NCBI RefSeq assembly: GCF_023856365.1
Contig: NC_064552.1
Span: forward strand, 7,679,160-7,743,159
Direction: 5' to 3'
Origin: Brienomyrus brachyistius
Taxonomy: Eukaryota > Chordata > Actinopteri > Osteoglossiformes > Mormyridae
Length of the DNA stretch: 64,000 bases
A model generated the notes under the pieces. It made no database searches. It had not been told where the DNA came from and saw only the letters and a program-made list of their open reading frames with translations. Both the position numbers and the translations under genes were made by a program. Shown here piece by piece: positions 59,852-64,000 of this stretch; within the stretch, counting starts at the first letter, position 1; each line of letters opens with the position of its first letter.

Positions 59852-62232
59852 TCTGCGAAAGGCTTTACAGGCATTTCACAATACTAACAAGACCTCATTC
59901 CACGTATGTATGCATGGAGATCTTACTTCTGTAGGAGTGCCCTTGCATCATATGTCGATATCGGTTTGCATTATTATTTTAATATTAGTTGCAGTTGCTG
60001 AGCAATGTATTTCGTGTGATACTTTTGTTACCATTTGAGCTGCATGTGCACTTTTACAAGTCATTTTACAAAAAGCTTCCAAAGCTAATAACAAATTAAC
60101 CTTGAGCACTGGCTTTCAGCAACAATGTTACAATAAGACAGAAGAACCATCTCCCCAAATTTGCTCAAAATTATTCTAATGTGGATGAAAGAGATGATTA
60201 TCCAAGCAGAAACCGTATAATATTTTATGTTAGACACTATTAATTCTCAACACTTAATTCTGAGCATCTGCTATGCACGCTTTGTTTCCACAAAGCTGAC
60301 TTGTGATGTAACTTTTTATTTATGCCTCCAAAAGTCAATACAGTGCTACAATTAAGCTGCATGACTTAATCATCCATTGATTGTTCATAATACCTGAATA
60401 GTAATTAACCATTTGGTGGCCATTGTTAGACAAACAGATTAAGCAAACGGTAATAAGCCAAGACATTGTTTACATGACAAACGTATCGTTATTTGTAATA
60501 GACGGGGAACCCCTTAATTTTTTTTTTAAATAAACACAACTCATTGATCTAAATTTACCAATGCTCTGAAAATGGCAAAGACTCATCATATGTGAATGAG
60601 ATGGCCTGTGTATGTTATTGAACCTGGTCCGTCATGTTTGTAATGCAAATGAATGAGCGTGTTTGTTTTCAGATGGCCTTGTAAACTTACTTATGGCTGA
60701 CACAGTCTTCTTTCTTCCCCCCGCCGTGTGCCTGCTTCATTTTCCAGCCCTGGGAGGTGTCTGCTGCAAGTTCCAGGGTTATTTTTGGAGGCTGTTTCCT
60801 TTTTTAATGCTGAAGAGGTCTGTAAAACCTTCCAGCTCCCGAAAGCGTTTCTCTCTCGGAGCAAGCCGATGCGTATCTCCAAGGTGCATTTTGTCGATAG
60901 TGTAGGACACTAATAAAATGGAAGAATGGAGTATTTGAGTGGACGCGCTGCTGGATTATACTGTGCTACTTTATTCGAAAAAGTCAAGCGTGCTCCCTCA
61001 GCAGACCTTGTGTGAAACACTGAGGTCATTGTTAATTACAGTTAATTTTATGAAGTCAGTAGGTTGCCAGTCCCTGGTCCCAGTCAGGACACGCTGACCC
61101 AGGACATTCCTGTTTCCAAGCCGGACTTTGTATGCGAGAAACTTGGCTGCAATGTAAAAACCTATAGTGATTATTCCAGAACAATGTCAGCTACACTGAT
61201 CAATCCAGTGGTTAACTGAAACAGACTGTGCATGTCAGTAAGGCATCATTTTCAATGAAGCTGCAAGATGTATAAGACCCCCCTACACAAAAACAGACCC
61301 AAAGACCAGTTAATGAAAAGATGTTTTATGGACTGATGTAAATGCGGGTTTACACTTCAAGAAACCAAGAAAGGAAAACAAAAGCTGTCATGGCAAAAAA
61401 AACACCATTAGCACAGTGAGACCCGAGCATCGTCTTTCTACGACAGGAGAAGCTAATGGCTCAGGGAGGCCAAGTGCATCATTGTTGCAATTTCAGCCTT
61501 TAGAAATAACTGACAGCTACAAGTCTTTACAAAAAGGCTTTCTCCTCCAGGGCGTACTACTAACAGAACAAAGCAACAAAAGAAAACTGACCGAAAAAAA
61601 AAAAAACACCGAAACCACCCACGACAGGTTTGAGCTTGCCGGAGAGCGCTTCTCATTTAATTTCCGGTTACATAACATTATCGGGATGAAATACATTTAA
61701 CAATCTTGATGTGCCAGAATGAATAAAGTTATGAGTTGACAACTAGCTTGTTAAAAGAGATCAACCAAAACAGAAGATATCTTTGAACAATATCTAGCTA
61801 AGCACCTCACCTTTGTAAAAAAATCGAGCCATCATTATGTATCTATGTCATTCAGCACAGAGGTTAACGCCCTAATTGCCTCACAAACCGGGACAACTGG
61901 AAAGCATTTCGTTCTTTATTTGTCCAGTGGGTTAAAATGAAATGACAGCCAGTGTGTGAGTAAGGTGATAGCTGAGGAAAAGGAAACTGCAGCTATTTTC
62001 ATTTCCCTTTTCGGCAATTAACCCAGAATCTACGAAACTACTGACAAGGCACAAAATAAATTAGCTAGCAACCACCCATTCTTAGCCATTCAAAGATGGG
62101 GGGATGAACGCCTTTTCGTATTCCTGAGTTGGGATCCCTTTATTTCAGATTTATTTATAATGCATTTCGTACTGTCCGGGACAACAAATTAGCCTTTAAC
62201 TGGCGAGCGCTTAATCATTTCTCAGAGAGAGT
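59852..62232. other. Intergenic region between the two dusp13-like genes
   Basis: No gene was recognised. Minus-strand AATAAA hexamers at 62150-62155 and 62139-62144 lie 78-95 bases beyond the dusp13b-like stop and are likely its poly(A) signals. A TTATTTTTGG word near 60780 resembles an MEF2 site. The remainder shows nothing I can name. Confidence 0.6.
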
Positions 62233-62429
62233 TCATTTCCCCAGGCAGTGTAACTGCTGGTCGAGCTTGCGAAGCTGCTCCAGGAAGCCGGAATTGGGGC
62301 AGATGTTTCTGTGTTCGCTGACGGCTGTGATGGCCTCCGCCAAGGTCATGTGCTCATGAATCATCAGGTACGCCAGCACCAGTGTGGAAGAGCGACTCAG
62401 GCCCATGGCACAGTGGACAAAGACCCTGG
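62233..62429 (-). CDS. dusp13b: dusp13b-like terminal exon (active-site loop)
   Basis: It follows the acceptor TTACCTGCAG (minus strand), encodes [15 protein letters not shown] and ends H-C-L-G-K with TGA at 62233-62235. Confidence 0.92.
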
Positions 62430-63834
62430 CTGCAGGTAAATAAAAACAGCCGTCCACATACAAAGCCATACTGTGCGAATCCTCCTAATAAGTGAAAGCG
62501 GTATTCAACACTGCCAGCTCCGCGGTTAACATACCAGAACCAAAGTTTGAAGAAACTGTCTGTGTTACTGTTCTGACTGACACTCCAGCTAAAACTGCTA
62601 TTTTAAGCATCATGGAGAAAGTGACTGCAACCCTAAGTACGACAGTGTGGCCCAACCATTTTCGATGCAGCCTGCAGTGGAAGCATTTTGCCCCCTGCAG
62701 ACTCAAGTATGAACAGCAACCATTATGAGTTTGTGGCTGAGCTCGGCTCAAGAGTGACTTCACCATTTTAATTTGTAAATTGGCTTCATTACATGACTCA
62801 CTTCATTACATTCCAATTTCAGAACAATTTCTACAGAAAAATCCATTCTGTGTAATTCAGTACACTACATTAATTACCCAAAGAAATATAATAGAATTAG
62901 TTTACACATCTCTGTGTGTTTGTGTGTGTGTGTATTGTAAATGAGGATGACATTTCCCCATTTCTCAAATTTCTTTATAATTTGAAAATGCTTATAATTC
63001 TGCCCCAATCTGGGAGTAAATATTCGAGTGTGGTAAGACTTCCATCGCTCGGTGGTTGAATTTTGCCACCATTTTGTTTATGTGTTTATACTTGCGCGTG
63101 AATAAATCTCAGCACAAATGACCAAGAGAATATAAGCTAACCGTCATTATGCGGCCCAATTGGCGATCGGGGGATGATAAAATGCCCTTATTTGGACAAA
63201 GATTTGTAATCACAGAAAGCGCCAAAACATCCAACCAAAGAAATGCTTCTATTTGAAGGGATATTTAATTTTACGATATACGGGTTTTACACCAGACAAA
63301 CTCTGTGTAATTAGAGCTGCTTAGTCTAAAAACATAATCGTTCATAAACATTATACTGACTACAGAGAATATTATTCTGGGTGGTATGAAGACACACAGA
63401 ATATGTTAAACTCGTCTTGGTAAGATTTCTATGGTCACATAGGCAACAATTACTTCTACCCCTATATTGTATGATCTGTTCACCTGTGTAACAGTTACTG
63501 TCCTCCCCATAGACACAGTATTAATAATAAATAAAGGATGCTAGTAAATAAGGGATGAAGACACCTGGATGAGAAGTGAAATAGGTTGTGGATAAATAAG
63601 ACAGCATTCTCACCTGTCGGATTGCTCATGGCATCCTTCATGAATTTAGCTGCGGAGTAGAAAAAGGGGCTCATATCGAAGGAAGGCATGTCGAAAGCCT
63701 CCACGCCGAAGTAGGCGATACCCGTGTCTCGGTAAAAACTTGCCCCCGTGCAGACGTTGAACTTCCCGTCAGCCGCATTCAGCACATGAGTGATGTGATG
63801 AGACTGGAGAGTCTGTTTGTCTTTGGCTGCCCAC
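62233..63834 (-). CDS. dusp13b: Dual specificity phosphatase 13-like, partial (dusp13b-like)
   Basis: Two last coding exons of a third atypical dual-specificity phosphatase: 63614-63834 and 62233-62429. The first starts (after a split Ala codon) W-A-A-K-D-K-Q-T-L and contains [15 protein letters not shown] and [15 protein letters not shown]. The second has the complete loop [10 protein letters not shown] and [11 protein letters not shown], as in the testis-type human DUSP13 product. Phases are 2 (incoming) and 1, as in its neighbours. The first coding exon, which should carry the E-V-W-P motif, is not between 63835 and 64000 and must lie beyond the window. Confidence 0.88.
62430..63613 (-). 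other. dusp13b: dusp13b-like last intron
   Basis: A 1.2-kb GT-AG intron, phase 1. It contains a short GT run near 62915-62935; nothing else was recognised. Confidence 0.8.
63614..63834 (-). CDS. dusp13b: dusp13b-like middle exon
   Basis: It lies between the acceptor GATTGTCAG and the donor GTGAGA (minus strand). It encodes the region from K-D-K-Q-T-L to A-M-S-N-P-T, including the general-acid loop. Both ends fit the phases of the sister genes. Confidence 0.9.
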
Positions 63835-64000
63835 CTGACAATCGAGCATCGAGGGGTTATCGCTGAGATAAGGTCACGGAGAACTTTTTTTCCCGACTCT
63901 AATTCATTGGAGAGCGACATGCATAATATATTTTTTGCGCCTTTGGTGCAGAAATAATAGTTGTGAACGATGTGACCTCGTGCATAACGCATATGCATCG
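63835..64000 (-). other. dusp13b: dusp13b-like intron, partial
   Basis: No E-V-W-P exon or other coding sequence was recognised before the window edge. An open frame that runs through here is the intron read in continuation. Confidence 0.6.

Noticed and set aside
63495..63998. 167-codon minus-strand frame as a complete start of the dusp13b-like gene
   Set aside because: Its N-terminal half has no E-V-W-P motif and is preceded by a proper acceptor at 63835; only 63614-63834 is exon.

Overview
The window looks like nuclear DNA of a ray-finned fish, most likely a teleost. The genes are split by GT-AG introns. The proteins read as vertebrate adenosine kinase, KAT6B and atypical dual-specificity phosphatases. 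The repeats are fish-type: Tc1/mariner copies, small terminal-inverted-repeat elements, and a LINE/SINE tail ending in GATG repeats. The gene order (adk, kat6b, dusp29, dusp13-like) is the order I know from the human ADK-KAT6B-DUSP29-DUSP13 segment. No database search was possible; gene names rest on protein similarity recalled from memory, on conserved motifs and on exon phases.

Layout. 1-18779 (+): the 3' end of adk, with its last three coding exons at 7123-7237, 17220-17306 and 18655-18779; the rest is intron with transposon remnants. 18780-24800: adk 3' UTR and intergenic DNA, including a 531-bp inverted-repeat element. About 24820-25300: a candidate kat6b promoter. 27150-50741 (+): a complete kat6b coding region in 16 exons, about 2030 residues, with one reading-frame break in a run of nine C in exon 6. 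50742 to about 52790: kat6b 3' UTR, beginning with a 117-bp TA repeat. 52905-64000 (-): three tandem atypical dual-specificity phosphatase genes, namely dusp29 (complete), a dusp13a-like gene (complete, with one GC-AG intron) and a dusp13b-like gene (its last two coding exons; the first lies beyond the right edge).

How the genes relate. Adk makes AMP from adenosine, and KAT6B is a nuclear histone acetyltransferase. They are unrelated in function but are long-standing neighbours on the same strand. The phosphatases are transcribed towards kat6b and share one exon pattern (intron phases 2 then 1), which points to tandem duplication. Kat6b and dusp29 end tail to tail, with a palindromic poly(A) signal between them.

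I found no bacterial-type system, CRISPR array, viral gene or wholly new gene. The points most worth a second look are the kat6b frame break, the GC-AG intron, the paired inverted-repeat elements (one packed with a 33-bp minisatellite open in both directions), the DD36E-type spacing of the Tc1/mariner copy, and the palindromic poly(A) signal.
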